Notes: generated by a model not told the origin, from the letters alone. DNA of 64,000 bases from Streptomyces sclerotialus (GCF_040907265.1 NZ_JBFOHP010000002.1:992001-1056000); one strand, 5' to 3'. Positions 33,251-42,730 are shown, numbered from the stretch's first letter. Numbers and translations: made by a program.

Positions 33251-35224
33251 ATGGCTTCCACGCTGGCCGACGAGCACCCGGCCGCCACGGCCACCGCTCC
33301 GGCGCCACCCGCCCCGGCGGCGCTCCCCCGCCGCACCAGGCTCTTCGCGCTGCCCGAGGTCCGCTGGGCCGCGCTCGCCGCGCTCGCCTTCCTGATCGCC
33401 TTCCCGCTCGACCTCGCGGGCGCCCCCGCCTGGGCGTGGGGCCCGCTGTACGCCGTGTGTTACGCGGCGGGCGGCTGGGAGCCGGGCTGGGCGGGCCTGA
33501 CGGCGCTGCGCGAACGCACCCTCGACGTCGACCTGTTGATGGTCGTCGCGGCGATCGGCGCCGCCGCCATCGGCCAGTACCTCGACGGCGGACTGCTCAT
33601 CGTGATCTTCGCGGTCTCCGGTGCGCTGGAGGCGCTGGCCACCCGGCGCACCGAGGACTCCGTACGCGGTCTGCTCGACCTCGCGCCGTCCACCGCCGTA
33701 CGGCTGACCGCGGACGGCGAGGAGACCGTCGCCGCCACGGCGCTCGCGGTCGGCGACACCGTCCTGGTACGCCCCGGCGAGCGGCTGCCGGCCGACGGCA
33801 CCGTGCTGGACGGCGCGAGCGAGGTGGACCAGGCGTCCATCACCGGCGAACCGCTGCCCGCCGAGAAGCGCGTGGGCGACACGGTGTTCGCCGGCACCCT
33901 CAACGGCACCGGCGCCCTTCGCCTCCGCGTCGACAAGGACGCCTCCGAATCGGTCATCGCGCGCATCGTGACGATGGTCGAGGAGGCGAGCGGCACCAAG
34001 GCGCCGACCCAGCTGTTCATCGAGAAGATCGAGCAGCGGTACTCCGTCGGCGTGGTCGTGGCCACGCTCGCGCTCTTCGCGGTACCGCTGGCCTTCGGCG
34101 CCGACCTCACGTCCACGCTGCTGCGCGCCATGACCTTCATGATCGTGGCCTCGCCGTGCGCGGTCGTGCTGGCCACCATGCCGCCCCTGCTCTCCGCCAT
34201 CGCCAACGCCGGCCGGCACGGCGTGCTGGTGAAGTCGGCGGTGGCGATGGAGCGGCTGGGCTCGGTCACCCGCGTCGCGATGGACAAGACCGGCACCCTC
34301 ACCGAGGGCACCCCGCGGGTCGCCGCCGTCCGGGCGCTGCCCGGCTTCGCCGAGGACGAGGCGCTGGCGGCGGCCGCCGCCGCCGAACTCCCCAGCGAGC
34401 ACCCGCTCGCCCGCGCCGTGGTCACCGCGGCCCGCGACCGCGGCCTGGACCTGGCGGACGCCGAGGACTTCTCCTCCGTACCGGGCCAGGGCGTCCGCGC
34501 GGAGGTCGGCGGGCGCACGGTCCGGGTCGGCAGCCCGGCGGGCCTGCTGGACTCGGGGGACCGCGTGGCCGATGCCCGTAAGGCCGTCGCCGCATACGAG
34601 GACGAGGGCCGCACCGCCGTCGTCGTACTGATCGACGGAACGCCCGCCGCCGTCCTCGCGCTCGCCGACCGGCTGCGTCCCGGCGCGCCCGGGGCCGTCG
34701 CCCGGCTGCGCGCCCTGACCGGCGCCGAACCCGCCCTGCTGACCGGTGACAACGCCCGCACCGCCGCCCGTACCGCCGACGAGTCGGGGATGTCCGACGT
34801 ACGGGCCGGACTGCTGCCCGAGGACAAGGTGGCGGCCGTACGCGCCTGGCAGGAACAGGGCGAACGGGTGCTGGTCGTGGGCGACGGCGTCAACGACGCG
34901 CCCGCGCTGGCCGCCGCCGACAGCGGCGTGGCGATGGGCCGGGCCGGTTCGGACCTGGCGCTGGAGACCGCCGACGCGGTGGTCGTCCGCGACGAGGTCG
35001 GCGCCGTGCCCACCGTGGTCGCGCTCTCCCGGCGCGCCCGCAAGCTGGTGACCCAGAATCTCGTCATCGCGTCGGTGTGCATCGGGGGCCTGGTGATCTG
35101 GGACCTGGCAGGCCATCTGCCGCTGCCGCTGGGCGTGCTGGGCCACGAGGGCTCGACCGTCCTGGTGGGGCTGAACGGGCTGCGGCTGCTGCGCGCGGCC
35201 GCCTGGCGCCGCGCGGCGGACTGA
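33251..35224 (+). CDS. P1B-4-type heavy-metal (Co/Ni/Fe) efflux ATPase
   Basis: The protein has 657 residues from ATG 33251. There is no N-terminal metal-binding domain. ITGEPLP (actuator, 197-203), SPC (301-303) in the sixth helix, phosphorylation motif DKTGT (345-349), SEHPLARAV (HP motif) and GDGVNDAPAL are visible. The C-terminal helix has HEGST (632-636), which with SPC defines the P1B-4 group (CoaT, CtpD, CtpJ/NmtA), exporters of Co(II), Ni(II) or Fe(II). The divergent gene is an NmtR homologue, supporting Ni/Co. The 186-bp gap contains the operators and promoter. No metallochaperone gene is adjacent. Confidence 0.92.
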   Translation: MASTLADEHPAATATAPAPPAPAALPRRTRLFALPEVRWAALAALAFLIAFPLDLAGAPAWAWGPLYAVCYAAGGWEPGWAGLTALRERTLDVDLLMVVAAIGAAAIGQYLDGGLLIVIFAVSGALEALATRRTEDSVRGLLDLAPSTAVRLTADGEETVAATALAVGDTVLVRPGERLPADGTVLDGASEVDQASITGEPLPAEKRVGDTVFAGTLNGTGALRLRVDKDASESVIARIVTMVEEASGTKAPTQLFIEKIEQRYSVGVVVATLALFAVPLAFGADLTSTLLRAMTFMIVASPCAVVLATMPPLLSAIANAGRHGVLVKSAVAMERLGSVTRVAMDKTGTLTEGTPRVAAVRALPGFAEDEALAAAAAAELPSEHPLARAVVTAARDRGLDLADAEDFSSVPGQGVRAEVGGRTVRVGSPAGLLDSGDRVADARKAVAAYEDEGRTAVVVLIDGTPAAVLALADRLRPGAPGAVARLRALTGAEPALLTGDNARTAARTADESGMSDVRAGLLPEDKVAAVRAWQEQGERVLVVGDGVNDAPALAAADSGVAMGRAGSDLALETADAVVVRDEVGAVPTVVALSRRARKLVTQNLVIASVCIGGLVIWDLAGHLPLPLGVLGHEGSTVLVGLNGLRLLRAAAWRRAAD

Positions 35225-35265
35225 GGACCGAAGAGTACTCCTCACGGGGACCTCCGGGGAAGCAA

Positions 35266-35296
35266 TTGACCTCAACATTGGTTGAGGTCATAGCTT
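35266..35296 (+). promoter_or_regulatory. MerR-family-type promoter with 19-bp spacer before the ABC exporter gene
   Basis: TTGACC (35266-35271) and TAGCTT (35291-35296) are separated by exactly 19 bp. The spacer region contains TGACCTCAAC (35267-35276), ATTG, and GTTGAGGTCA (35281-35290), perfect 10-bp arms. An over-long spacer with a palindrome in it is the hallmark of promoters activated by MerR/SoxR-type proteins through DNA distortion, and the sequence resembles SoxR-type boxes. No merR-like gene lies beside it. Confidence 0.75.
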
Positions 35297-35355
35297 CCTG
35301 CTGTGTCGCCGGTCATTCCCGACCGCGACGGACGACCGCATCCCGGAGGTCCGCG

Positions 35356-37248
35356 ATGGACATGGAAGTCGCCGCCTGGCATTCGATGCACAGCACCGTC
35401 ACCGCGCAGCAGGACAAGCGCCCCTTCTCGCGCGCGACGGTGCGCCGCATCGCGGCCTTCGCCCGCCCGCACTGCCGCAACCTCGTGGCGTTCCTGCTGC
35501 TCAGCACCGTCACCTCGATGCTCGCGGTGGCCACTCCGCTGCTCGCGGGCCGGGTCGTCGACGCGATCGTGCACCGCTCCTCGACGGAGCTCGTGCTCGG
35601 CCTGTCCGGGCTGATCGCCGCGATCGCGGTCGCCGAGGCGGGCCTCGGCCTGCTCACCCGCCGGCTCTCCGCCACCATCGGCGAAGGCCTGATCCTCGAC
35701 CTGCGCACGACCGTGTACGACCACGTCCAGCGCATGCCGGTCGCCTTCTTCACCCGTACCCGCACCGGCGCCCTGGTCAGCCGGCTCAACAACGACGTCA
35801 TCGGCGCGCAGCGGGCGTTCAGCGACACCCTCTCCCAAGTCGTCGGCAACATCGTCACGCTCGTCCTCACACTGGTCGTGATGCTGGGCCTGTCCTGGCA
35901 GATCACCCTGATCGCCCTCGTACTGCTCCCCGTGTTCGTCCTGCCGGCACGGCGCGTCGGCCGGCGCCTGGCACAGCTGCGCCGGGAAGCCGCCACGCAC
36001 AACGCCACGATGGGCACCCAGATGACCGAGCGCTTCTCGGCACCCGGCGCCACGCTGGTCAAGCTCTTCGGGCGGCCCGAGCGGGAGTCCGCCGAGTTCG
36101 CCGCGCGGGCCCGCCGGGTACGCGACATCGGCGTCCGTACCGCCATGGTGCAGACGTACTTCGTCACCGCGCTCACCCTCGTCTCCGCCCTCGCCCTGGC
36201 CGTCGTCTACGGACTCGGCGGATTCTTCGCGCTGCGCGGCAGCCTGGACCCCGGCGCGATCGTCTCCCTCGCCCTGCTGCTGACCCGGCTCTACGCCCCG
36301 CTCACCGCGCTCTCCGGCGCCCACGTCGAGGTGATGAGCGCCCTGGTGAGCTTCGAGCGGGTCTTCGAGGTACTGGACCTCAAGCCGCTGATCAGCGAGA
36401 AGCCGGACGCCCGCCAGGTGCCCGACGGTCCGCTGGCCGTGGAGTTCGACGGCGTACGCTTCGGCTACCCGGCCGCCGACAAGGTCTCCCTCGCCTCCCT
36501 CGAAGAGGTCGCGACGCTGGACACGAGGGGCGGCGACGAGGTCCTGCACGACGTCTCCTTCCGCGCCGAGCCGGGCCAGATGGTCGCCCTGGTCGGCTCC
36601 TCCGGAGCGGGCAAGTCCACCATCGCGCAGCTGCTGCCGCGGCTGTACGACGTGGACGAGGGCGCCGTACGCGTCGGGGGCGTGGACGTACGCGACCTGT
36701 CCGCCGCCTCGCTGCGCGACACCCTCGGCATGGTCACCCAGGACGGCCACCTCTTCCACGACTCGCTCCGCGAGAACCTGCTGCTGGCCCGGCCCGAGGC
36801 GACCGAGGAAGAGCTGTGGGACGTACTGCGCCGGGCCCGCCTGGACGGCCTGATCGCTTCCCTCCCCGACGGCCTGGACACGGTCGTCGGCGAGCGCGGG
36901 TACCGGCTCTCCGGCGGGGAGCGGCAGCGGCTGACCATCGCCCGGCTGCTGCTGGCCCGCCCTCGGGTGGTCATCCTCGACGAGGCCACCGCGCACCTGG
37001 ACAACACCTCCGAAGCGGCGGTGCAGGAAGCCCTGACCGAGGCGCTGGCGGGCCGCACCTCCCTGGTGATCGCCCACCGGCTGTCCACCGTACGGTCCGC
37101 CGATCTGATCCTCGTCGTCGAGGACGGCCGGATCGTGGAGCGCGGCACCCACGAGGCGCTGCTCGCGGCGGGCGGACGCTACGAGGAGCTGTACCGCACC
37201 CAGTTCGCCGGGTCGCCGGCCACGCCGAAGGCGGCGGCGGTCAACTGA
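35356..37248 (+). CDS. ABC-type multidrug exporter, fused permease-ATPase half-transporter
   Basis: The protein has 630 residues from ATG 35356, with GGAGG at 35345-35349. A type-1 exporter membrane domain (about 36-330, six helices) leads to an ATPase domain (about 360-605) with Walker A GSSGAGKST, signature LSGGERQRLTIARLLL, Walker B RVVILDEATAHLD and the switch IAHRLSTV. It works as a homodimer to export lipids or drugs. It is a single gene behind a MerR-type promoter, so induction by a small molecule or redox signal is likely. A hairpin terminator follows. Confidence 0.9.
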   Translation: MDMEVAAWHSMHSTVTAQQDKRPFSRATVRRIAAFARPHCRNLVAFLLLSTVTSMLAVATPLLAGRVVDAIVHRSSTELVLGLSGLIAAIAVAEAGLGLLTRRLSATIGEGLILDLRTTVYDHVQRMPVAFFTRTRTGALVSRLNNDVIGAQRAFSDTLSQVVGNIVTLVLTLVVMLGLSWQITLIALVLLPVFVLPARRVGRRLAQLRREAATHNATMGTQMTERFSAPGATLVKLFGRPERESAEFAARARRVRDIGVRTAMVQTYFVTALTLVSALALAVVYGLGGFFALRGSLDPGAIVSLALLLTRLYAPLTALSGAHVEVMSALVSFERVFEVLDLKPLISEKPDARQVPDGPLAVEFDGVRFGYPAADKVSLASLEEVATLDTRGGDEVLHDVSFRAEPGQMVALVGSSGAGKSTIAQLLPRLYDVDEGAVRVGGVDVRDLSAASLRDTLGMVTQDGHLFHDSLRENLLLARPEATEEELWDVLRRARLDGLIASLPDGLDTVVGERGYRLSGGERQRLTIARLLLARPRVVILDEATAHLDNTSEAAVQEALTEALAGRTSLVIAHRLSTVRSADLILVVEDGRIVERGTHEALLAAGGRYEELYRTQFAGSPATPKAAAVN

Positions 37249-37350
37249 CGGCGCCGGCGGTCGCCTGACGGCGGACCGTGCACCGGTGACGGTCGTGCAC
37301 CGGTCGCGGCGGCGCACCGGCAGCGGCCGTGAGCTGATACGGCATCACAC

Positions 37351-37383
37351 CGGCCGGTCCCGCCCCTTGGCGGCGACCGGCCG
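37351..37383 (+). terminator. Hairpin terminator after the ABC exporter gene
   Basis: CGGCCGGTC (37351-37359) and GACCGGCCG (37375-37383) form a 9-bp stem, extended by an inner CCGCC/GGCGG pairing. It lies 100 bp after the exporter stop and immediately before the next reading frame. There is no U-tract. GTGCACCGGT-type direct repeats precede it at about 37277-37317. Confidence 0.6.
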
Positions 37384-37401
37384 ATGCCGAACACTCGGAG
37401 G

Positions 37402-37917
37402 GTGACTCAGCGCGCTGAACACTCGACCGTCATGGACCGCCTCGCGATCGACGACCTGGTCACCGGTTACGCCATCGCCGTCGACGACGGCGACTGGGCC
37501 GCCTACCGGGAGCTCTTCACCAAGGACGGCCGGGCGGACTACCGCTCGGCCGGCGGCATCGAGGGCGGCTCCGAGGAGATCGCCGCCTGGCTCGCGGAGA
37601 TGATGCGCCACTTCCCCGTCCGCCAGCACCTGATAGTCAACCGCAGGATCACCCTGGACACCCGGGACGGCGCCCCCGGCGACACCGCCACCGTACGGGC
37701 CGACTACCTCAACCCGATGCGGCTCGCCGACCCGGCGGCACCGCCCGCCTCCGATCCCTCCGGCACCGACCCGCGCGGCCACGGCGCCCTCGCCCCGAAC
37801 TACACCTGCGCGGGCCGCTACGCCTTCACCGCCCACCGCACCCCGGACGGCTGGCGCCTGGCGGAGGTGGTCGTCCACGAGAAATGGCGCCAGGTCGGGC
37901 CGGCGAAGAAGCCGTGA
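37402..37917 (+). CDS. SnoaL-like (NTF2-fold) protein
   Basis: The protein has about 171 residues from GTG 37402. The frame opens at ATG 37384, but that codon touches the terminator hairpin, and ATG 37432 is another option. DRLAIDDLVTGYAIAVDDGD, then WAAYRELFTKDGRADYRSAGG, gives the start of the SnoaL/NTF2 cone fold, with HLIVNRRITLDT and CAGRYAFTAHRTPDGWRLAEV typical of its later strands. The family includes polyketide cyclases, hydroxylases, isomerases and ligand-binding proteins, so the reaction cannot be told. An insert of about 20 residues rich in Pro/Ala/Ser/Asp precedes RYAFTAH. It is probably monocistronic. Confidence 0.78.
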   Translation: MTQRAEHSTVMDRLAIDDLVTGYAIAVDDGDWAAYRELFTKDGRADYRSAGGIEGGSEEIAAWLAEMMRHFPVRQHLIVNRRITLDTRDGAPGDTATVRADYLNPMRLADPAAPPASDPSGTDPRGHGALAPNYTCAGRYAFTAHRTPDGWRLAEVVVHEKWRQVGPAKKP

Positions 37918-38024
37918 GGGGCCTCCCCCGCACGGTGTCCTCCTGAACATGTGCCGCCGCGCCCCCTGTGCGTGATCGGCGTCGTGGCGCACACTGGGCG
38001 TCCGACCCGAGAGGGGGACACGGT

Positions 38025-39560
38025 ATGGGCCGCCCGGCCGGCCGAGAGGACAGGAGCCCCGGCTCCCCCTGGTGGCGCGCGGTCGCCGCGCCGGCGGCCG
38101 GCGCCCTGCCGGCCCTGTGCTTCCCCGCGCCCGCCCTGTGGTGGTCGGCCTATGTCGCCCTGGTCCCCTGGCTGGCCCTGCTCGCCACGGCTGCCACCCG
38201 GCGCCGCGCCGCGCTGGAGGGCTGGCTGGGCGGCACCGGCTTCATGCTGGCGGTGCACCACTGGCTGCTGCCCAGCCTGCACGTCTTCCTCCTCGTACTG
38301 GCCGCACTGCTCGGGGCGCTGTGGGCGCCGTGGGGCATGCTCGTCCGCGATCTGCTGCGGCGGCGGCCAGGCACCGGGGCGGGCGGCAGGCGGTGCCTGG
38401 CCGCGCTGGTCCTCGTACCGTCCGGCTGGCTGCTGATCGAACTGGTCCGGTCCTGGGAGTACCTGGGCGGGCCGTGGGGGGTGTTCGGCGCGAGCCAGTG
38501 GCAGGTGGCGCCCGCCCTGCGGCTGGCCTCCCTCGGCGGTGTCTGGCTGCTGACGCTGCTGCTCGTCGCGGTGAACACCGGGCTGGCCGTGCTGCTGCTG
38601 GTCCCCACGGCGCGGCGGGCCGCACTCGGCGGGCTGCTGGCCGTCGCCCTGCTGACGGGCGCGGCCTGGGCGTGGACACCGGGCCCCGAACCCGCCGGTA
38701 CGGCCCGGATCGCGGTGGTGCAGGCGGGCGTGGTGGTCGGCCCCGACGCCCGGTTCGCGCGGGGCGAGCGGCTGACCCGTACTCTCGCGGGCCGCGGCGT
38801 GGACCTGGTGGTCTGGGGCGAGAGCAGCGTCGGCGCCGACCTGACCCGCCGCCCGGACCTGCGGGCCCGGCTGGCCGCGCTCTCCCGCGAGGTGGACGCC
38901 GACCTGCTGGTCAACGTGGACGCCCGGCGCGCCGACCGCCCCGGTATCTACAAGTCGTCCGTACTGATCGGCCCGGACGGCCCGACCGGCGACCGCTACG
39001 ACAAGATGCGCCTGGTGCCGTTCGGCGAGTACGTACCGGCCCGCTCGATACTCGGCTGGGCCACCAGCGTCGGCAAGGCCGCCACCGAGGACCGCCACCG
39101 CGGCACCCGCCAGGTCGTCATGGCAACGGACGCCGCACCGGCCGCCGGGCTGCGCTTCGGTCCCCTCGTCTGCTTCGAGACGGCGTTCCCCGACATGAGC
39201 CGCCGTCTGGTCCGCCAGGGCGCGGGACTCCTGGTCGCCCAGTCCGCGACCTCCTCCTTCCAGGAGAGCTGGGCCCCCGAACAGCACGCCTCGCTCGCCG
39301 CACTGCGCGCCGCCGAGACCTGGCGCCCGATGGTGCACGCCACGCTGACCGGCGTCAGCGCGGTCCACGGCCCGCACGGCGAACAGCTCGGCGACCGGCT
39401 GACCACCGACCGCACCACCGCCACCGTCTACGACGTCCCACTGGCCCACGGCACCAGCCCGTACGTCCGCCTCGGCGACTGGCCCCTGTACGCGGCGCTC
39501 CTCGCGGTCGCGGCGTACTGCCTGCGGGCGGGGGTACGGGCGCTGCGGCGGCCGGGCTGA
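38025..39560 (+). CDS. lnt: Apolipoprotein N-acyltransferase
   Basis: The protein has 511 residues from ATG 38025 with GAGGGGG upstream. About six N-terminal transmembrane helices and one C-terminal helix flank a nitrilase-like domain (about 225-470). The catalytic triad is visible: Glu in VVWGESSVG, Lys in YDKMRLVPFGEYVP, and Cys in LVCFETAFPDMS. Lnt adds the third acyl chain to the N-terminal Cys of lipoproteins. Streptomyces encode two Lnt homologues and also the lipoprotein CslZ is in this window. There is no ppm1 (dolichol-phosphate mannose synthase) neighbour, so this is likely the stand-alone copy. Confidence 0.9.
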   Translation: MGRPAGREDRSPGSPWWRAVAAPAAGALPALCFPAPALWWSAYVALVPWLALLATAATRRRAALEGWLGGTGFMLAVHHWLLPSLHVFLLVLAALLGALWAPWGMLVRDLLRRRPGTGAGGRRCLAALVLVPSGWLLIELVRSWEYLGGPWGVFGASQWQVAPALRLASLGGVWLLTLLLVAVNTGLAVLLLVPTARRAALGGLLAVALLTGAAWAWTPGPEPAGTARIAVVQAGVVVGPDARFARGERLTRTLAGRGVDLVVWGESSVGADLTRRPDLRARLAALSREVDADLLVNVDARRADRPGIYKSSVLIGPDGPTGDRYDKMRLVPFGEYVPARSILGWATSVGKAATEDRHRGTRQVVMATDAAPAAGLRFGPLVCFETAFPDMSRRLVRQGAGLLVAQSATSSFQESWAPEQHASLAALRAAETWRPMVHATLTGVSAVHGPHGEQLGDRLTTDRTTATVYDVPLAHGTSPYVRLGDWPLYAALLAVAAYCLRAGVRALRRPG

Positions 39561-39579
39561 CGGGCGGGGCGGTGAGACC

Positions 39580-40485
39580 TCAGGCGGCCTGGTCCAGCGC
39601 CTCGGTGATCACCCGTTCGCACAGCTCGTGCGTACGCAGCGCGTCCTCGGCGGTCAGCAGCGTCCCGGCGCGTACCGCCTCCAGGAAGGCGAGCGACACC
39701 TGCTCGATCCCGCGCTGCCGGGCGACCGGCACCCAGTCGCCACGCCGCCGTACGCTCGGCTGCCCCTTGTGGTCGATCACCTCGGAGAGGTTGACGACCT
39801 GCCGCTTGGTGTCCTGCCCGGAAACGTCGAGGATTTCCTCGGCCGAACCGCTGAGCCGGTTCATCGTGCCGATGGCGGAGAACCCGTCCCCGGCCAGATG
39901 CAGCACCACGTGCTCCATCAGCCCGTCCCGGACACGCGCCCGCACGTGCACCTGGTCGACGGTCCCCGGCGCCAGGAACCGCAGCGTGTCGACGACGTGG
40001 ATGAAGTCGTCCAGCACGAGGGTGCGCGGGTCCTCGGGGAGCCCGACGCGGTTCTTCTGCATCAGGACCAGCTCGCGCGGGTGCTCCAGGCACTGCGCGT
40101 AGGCGGGGGCGTAGCGGCGGTTGAACCCGACCGCGAGGCTGACGCCACGGTCGGCGGCCCGCCGCACGATCCGCTCGCTCTCCTCGTAATGGTAAGAAAT
40201 CGGCTTGTCGACATAGGTCGGCACGCCCGCCTCTATGAGCCGGCTGACGATCTCCGGGTGCGCTCCGGTCGGCGCATGCACGAACGCCGCGTCCAGCCCG
40301 GCCCCCAGCAGCGACTCCAGGTCGCCGTGGCGCTGCGCGGCAGGCAGGTGAAGGCTGTCGGCGACCCGTTCGAGGGTGGCGGGGGTCCGGGTCTGCACAT
40401 GCAGCTCGACCCCGGGCTGCACCCCGAGCACCGGAAGGTACGCCTTCCGCGCGATGTCACCGAGGCCGATGCAGCCTACCTTCAC
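39580..40485 (-). CDS. Gfo/Idh/MocA-family NAD(P)-dependent oxidoreductase
   Basis: The protein has 301 residues from ATG 40485. It starts MKVGCIGLGDIARKAYLPVL, a Rossmann GxGxxx motif, and has the family's catalytic lysine in YVDKPISYHYEES (EKP-like DKP). GFNRRYAPAYAQ and DDFIHVVDTLRFL match the substrate domain (conserved Asp-x2-His). It is shorter than most members (330-380). Substrates in this family are sugars, inositols or their derivatives. It is convergent with lnt (19 bp apart) and divergent from the DUF664 gene across a 281-bp gap. Confidence 0.85.
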   Translation of the reverse strand: MKVGCIGLGDIARKAYLPVLGVQPGVELHVQTRTPATLERVADSLHLPAAQRHGDLESLLGAGLDAAFVHAPTGAHPEIVSRLIEAGVPTYVDKPISYHYEESERIVRRAADRGVSLAVGFNRRYAPAYAQCLEHPRELVLMQKNRVGLPEDPRTLVLDDFIHVVDTLRFLAPGTVDQVHVRARVRDGLMEHVVLHLAGDGFSAIGTMNRLSGSAEEILDVSGQDTKRQVVNLSEVIDHKGQPSVRRRGDWVPVARQRGIEQVSLAFLEAVRAGTLLTAEDALRTHELCERVITEALDQAA

Positions 40486-40766
40486 TCTGTTTCACCTCTG
40501 GTCTGGAGAATCGCTGGACGTCCGGGCCCGGCTTGCCGGGCGGCCCCGAGCCTACGCGGTCGGACGGCGGCCCCGAGCGGCCGGACGACGGACGCGGGCC
40601 ACCCGGCGGGGACCGGTCGGCGACACATGCTCGGCGCCCCCTCCTGGAGCAGTCCGGGGCGCCCGCCGTACCCCGTTTTCTGAAGGCTGGCGCAAAATTG
40701 CGGGCCACAGGGGCCGAACCGGGAAAAACCGGGTCGGCGCGCGCCGCAGCGGCCATGCTGGGCGGC

Positions 40767-41282
40767 ATGACCACACCCGATCCAGCACGCACCGTCCCCA
40801 TCGGCACCGGCGACGAACTCACGCAGATGGTGCGCTGGCTGGACTACCACCGCGCGACCCTGGCCACGAAGTGCGCGGGGCTCACCGAAGAACAACTGCG
40901 GACCGCCTCCGTACCGCCCTCGGAGCTGACCCTGCTCGGCCTGCTGCGCCACATGGCGGAGGTGGAGCGCCACTGGTTCCGGCGGATCATGACCGGCGAG
41001 GACCTCCCGTGGATCTACTGCGACGAGGAGGACTGGGACCGCGACTGGCACTTCGGCGAACACGACACCGCCGCCGAGGCACTGGCCACCTGGCGGACGG
41101 AGGTGGAGCTCGCCGCCAAGGCCGCCGAGGGCCGCACGCTGGACGAGCCGGCCCCCGACCGCCTCCCGGGCAAGGAGCTGACCCTGCGCTGGATCTACCT
41201 CCACATGATCGAGGAATACGCCCGCCACAACGGCCACGCCGACTTCCTCCGCGAACGCCTGGACGGCGACACGGGCGTCTGA
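40767..41282 (+). CDS. DUF664/DinB-fold protein
   Basis: The protein has 171 residues from ATG 40767 (ATG 40755 is possible). MVRWLDYHRATLATKCAGLT near the start, LLRHMAEVERHWFRRI with the conserved metal-site His, and IYLHMIEEYARHNGHADFLR with the second and third His positions define the DinB four-helix bundle of the DUF664 (mini-circle) group. Related enzymes include metal-dependent bacillithiol- and mycothiol-using transferases such as MST. A mycothiol-dependent transferase role is plausible in an actinomycete but not shown. It stands alone on the plus strand. Confidence 0.85.
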   Translation: MTTPDPARTVPIGTGDELTQMVRWLDYHRATLATKCAGLTEEQLRTASVPPSELTLLGLLRHMAEVERHWFRRIMTGEDLPWIYCDEEDWDRDWHFGEHDTAAEALATWRTEVELAAKAAEGRTLDEPAPDRLPGKELTLRWIYLHMIEEYARHNGHADFLRERLDGDTGV

Positions 41283-41360
41283 CCCACCCCGGGGCGCCGC
41301 ACGCCGCCTGGCCCGCCGGACGGCCTGCCGGTTCGTCGTCCGTCGCCCCGAGGGTGCGCG

Positions 41361-41846
41361 CTACGCCCGGGAGCCGCCCGCTCGGTCCAGGCGTTGCTGG
41401 AGGCGCTCGATGGCGGCGCGGATGCCCTGGCGGTGCGAGTCGTCCTCCAGGGCGGCCAGTGCCGTACGGGCGCGCCCCAGCTCCCAGCGGGCCTCGGGGT
41501 GCCGGGCCAGCCGGGCGTAATCCGCCGCGAGATCGAGATGGAGCGCGGGCAGCAGCGCCCGCAGCTCCGCACGCCCCGCGTCCGCATGCCCCCGGCACCC
41601 CTGAGCCGCACTCAGGGCCCGCAGGTCCCAGCGCAGTTCCTCCAGAGGGCTGTCCTGCGTGTCGGCCAGATAGTGGGCGAGCGTGCAGCGCTGGTACGCG
41701 TCGGCGTACGGCCCGAGCTCCTGCCACAGTGCGGTCATCCGCTTACGGGCTTCTTCACGGTCGCCGCCGCGGTGCAGCATGACGGCCTGCCCGATCCTGG
41801 TCAGGACGCCGTGCTCGGCCGTCGCCCCCTGCCGACTCTGTACCAC
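41361..41846 (-). CDS. Helical hypothetical protein (TPR-like)
   Basis: The protein has 161 residues from GTG 41846. It is wholly helical in character, with repeating patterns such as RIGQAVMLHRGGDREEARKR, RCTLAHYLADTQDSPLEELR and LHLDLAADYARLARHPEARWE that look like degenerate tetratricopeptide repeats. I do not recognise a catalytic motif. Proteins of this size and composition are common in Streptomyces without assigned function. It is flanked by a convergent DUF664 gene and by ung on the same strand 206 bp upstream; that gap shows nothing gene-like. Confidence 0.7.
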   Translation of the reverse strand: MVQSRQGATAEHGVLTRIGQAVMLHRGGDREEARKRMTALWQELGPYADAYQRCTLAHYLADTQDSPLEELRWDLRALSAAQGCRGHADAGRAELRALLPALHLDLAADYARLARHPEARWELGRARTALAALEDDSHRQGIRAAIERLQQRLDRAGGSRA

Positions 41847-42052
41847 TGCGCTCTCCCGCGTCCGTACGCCGCCTCACCACCTGCTCCCCCGACGCTAACC
41901 GCGCCCCGCACACCCGGCACGACGAACCGTCCAGACGGCCCCGCCGCACGCCCCCACGGCCGCTTATCCGCACCGGGCCCGACCGACCGGCGCCCTCCCC
42001 CCGCCCGCCGATCAGCCGCCGCCGAGGACGACGTACCACCGCGGACGGGCGC

Positions 42053-42730
42053 TCAGCCGAGGTTCGGAATGCGCCAGTCGATGGGGGTGTGTCCCTGGGC
42101 GGCGACCGCGTCGTTTATCTGCGTGAAGGGGCGCGAGCCGAAGAACTTCTTCGCGGAGAGCGGCGAGGGGTGCGCCCCCTGCACGACCACATGCCGCTGC
42201 CCGTCGATCAGCGGCAGCTTCTTCTTCGCGTAGTTGCCCCACAGTACGAACACCGCAGGGTCGGGCCGGGCAGCGACCGCCCTGATCACCGCGTCGGTGA
42301 ACTTCTCCCAGCCCTTGCCCTTGTGGGAGTTGGCCTCGCCCGCCCGCACGGTCAGCACGGCGTTCAGCAGCAGCACCCCCTGCCGGGCCCAGGGCATCAG
42401 GTACCCGTTGTCGGGGATCGGCGTACCGAGTTCGTCGTGCATCTCCTTGTAGATGTTGCGCAGCGACGGCGGAGTCCTGACCCCGGGACGCACGGAGAAG
42501 CACAGCCCGTGTCCCTGCCCCTCGCCGTGATACGGGTCCTGGCCGAGGATCAGCACCTTCACCTGGTCGTACGGCGTGGCGTCCAGCGCGGCGAAGACCT
42601 CCTCGCGCGGCGGGTAGACCGGCCCCCGAGCGCGCTCCTCCTCCACGAAGGCCGTCAGCTCCTGGAAATAGGGCTTGGTCAGCTCTTCGCCGAGTACGCC
42701 GCGCCAGGACTCGGGCAGCATGTCGGGCAT
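42053..42730 (-). CDS. ung: Uracil-DNA glycosylase family 1
   Basis: The protein has 225 residues from ATG 42730, the usual length for Ung; the open frame extends 49 codons upstream without family similarity. Active-site motif A is GQDPYH (63-68; Asp 65 activates water), followed by GQGHGLCFSV. Uracil-recognition LLLNAVLTV and FVLWGNYA are present, and the DNA-intercalating loop HPSPLS lies near residue 185. It removes uracil from DNA to start base-excision repair. Streptomyces often have more than one ung copy. It is a single gene. Confidence 0.95.
   Translation of the reverse strand: MPDMLPESWRGVLGEELTKPYFQELTAFVEEERARGPVYPPREEVFAALDATPYDQVKVLILGQDPYHGEGQGHGLCFSVRPGVRTPPSLRNIYKEMHDELGTPIPDNGYLMPWARQGVLLLNAVLTVRAGEANSHKGKGWEKFTDAVIRAVAARPDPAVFVLWGNYAKKKLPLIDGQRHVVVQGAHPSPLSAKKFFGSRPFTQINDAVAAQGHTPIDWRIPNLG

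Noticed and set aside
32957..37317. Two long minus-strand frames opposite the metal ATPase and the ABC exporter
   Set aside because: Antisense shadows; no motif, and the plus strand has complete P-type ATPase and ABC signatures.
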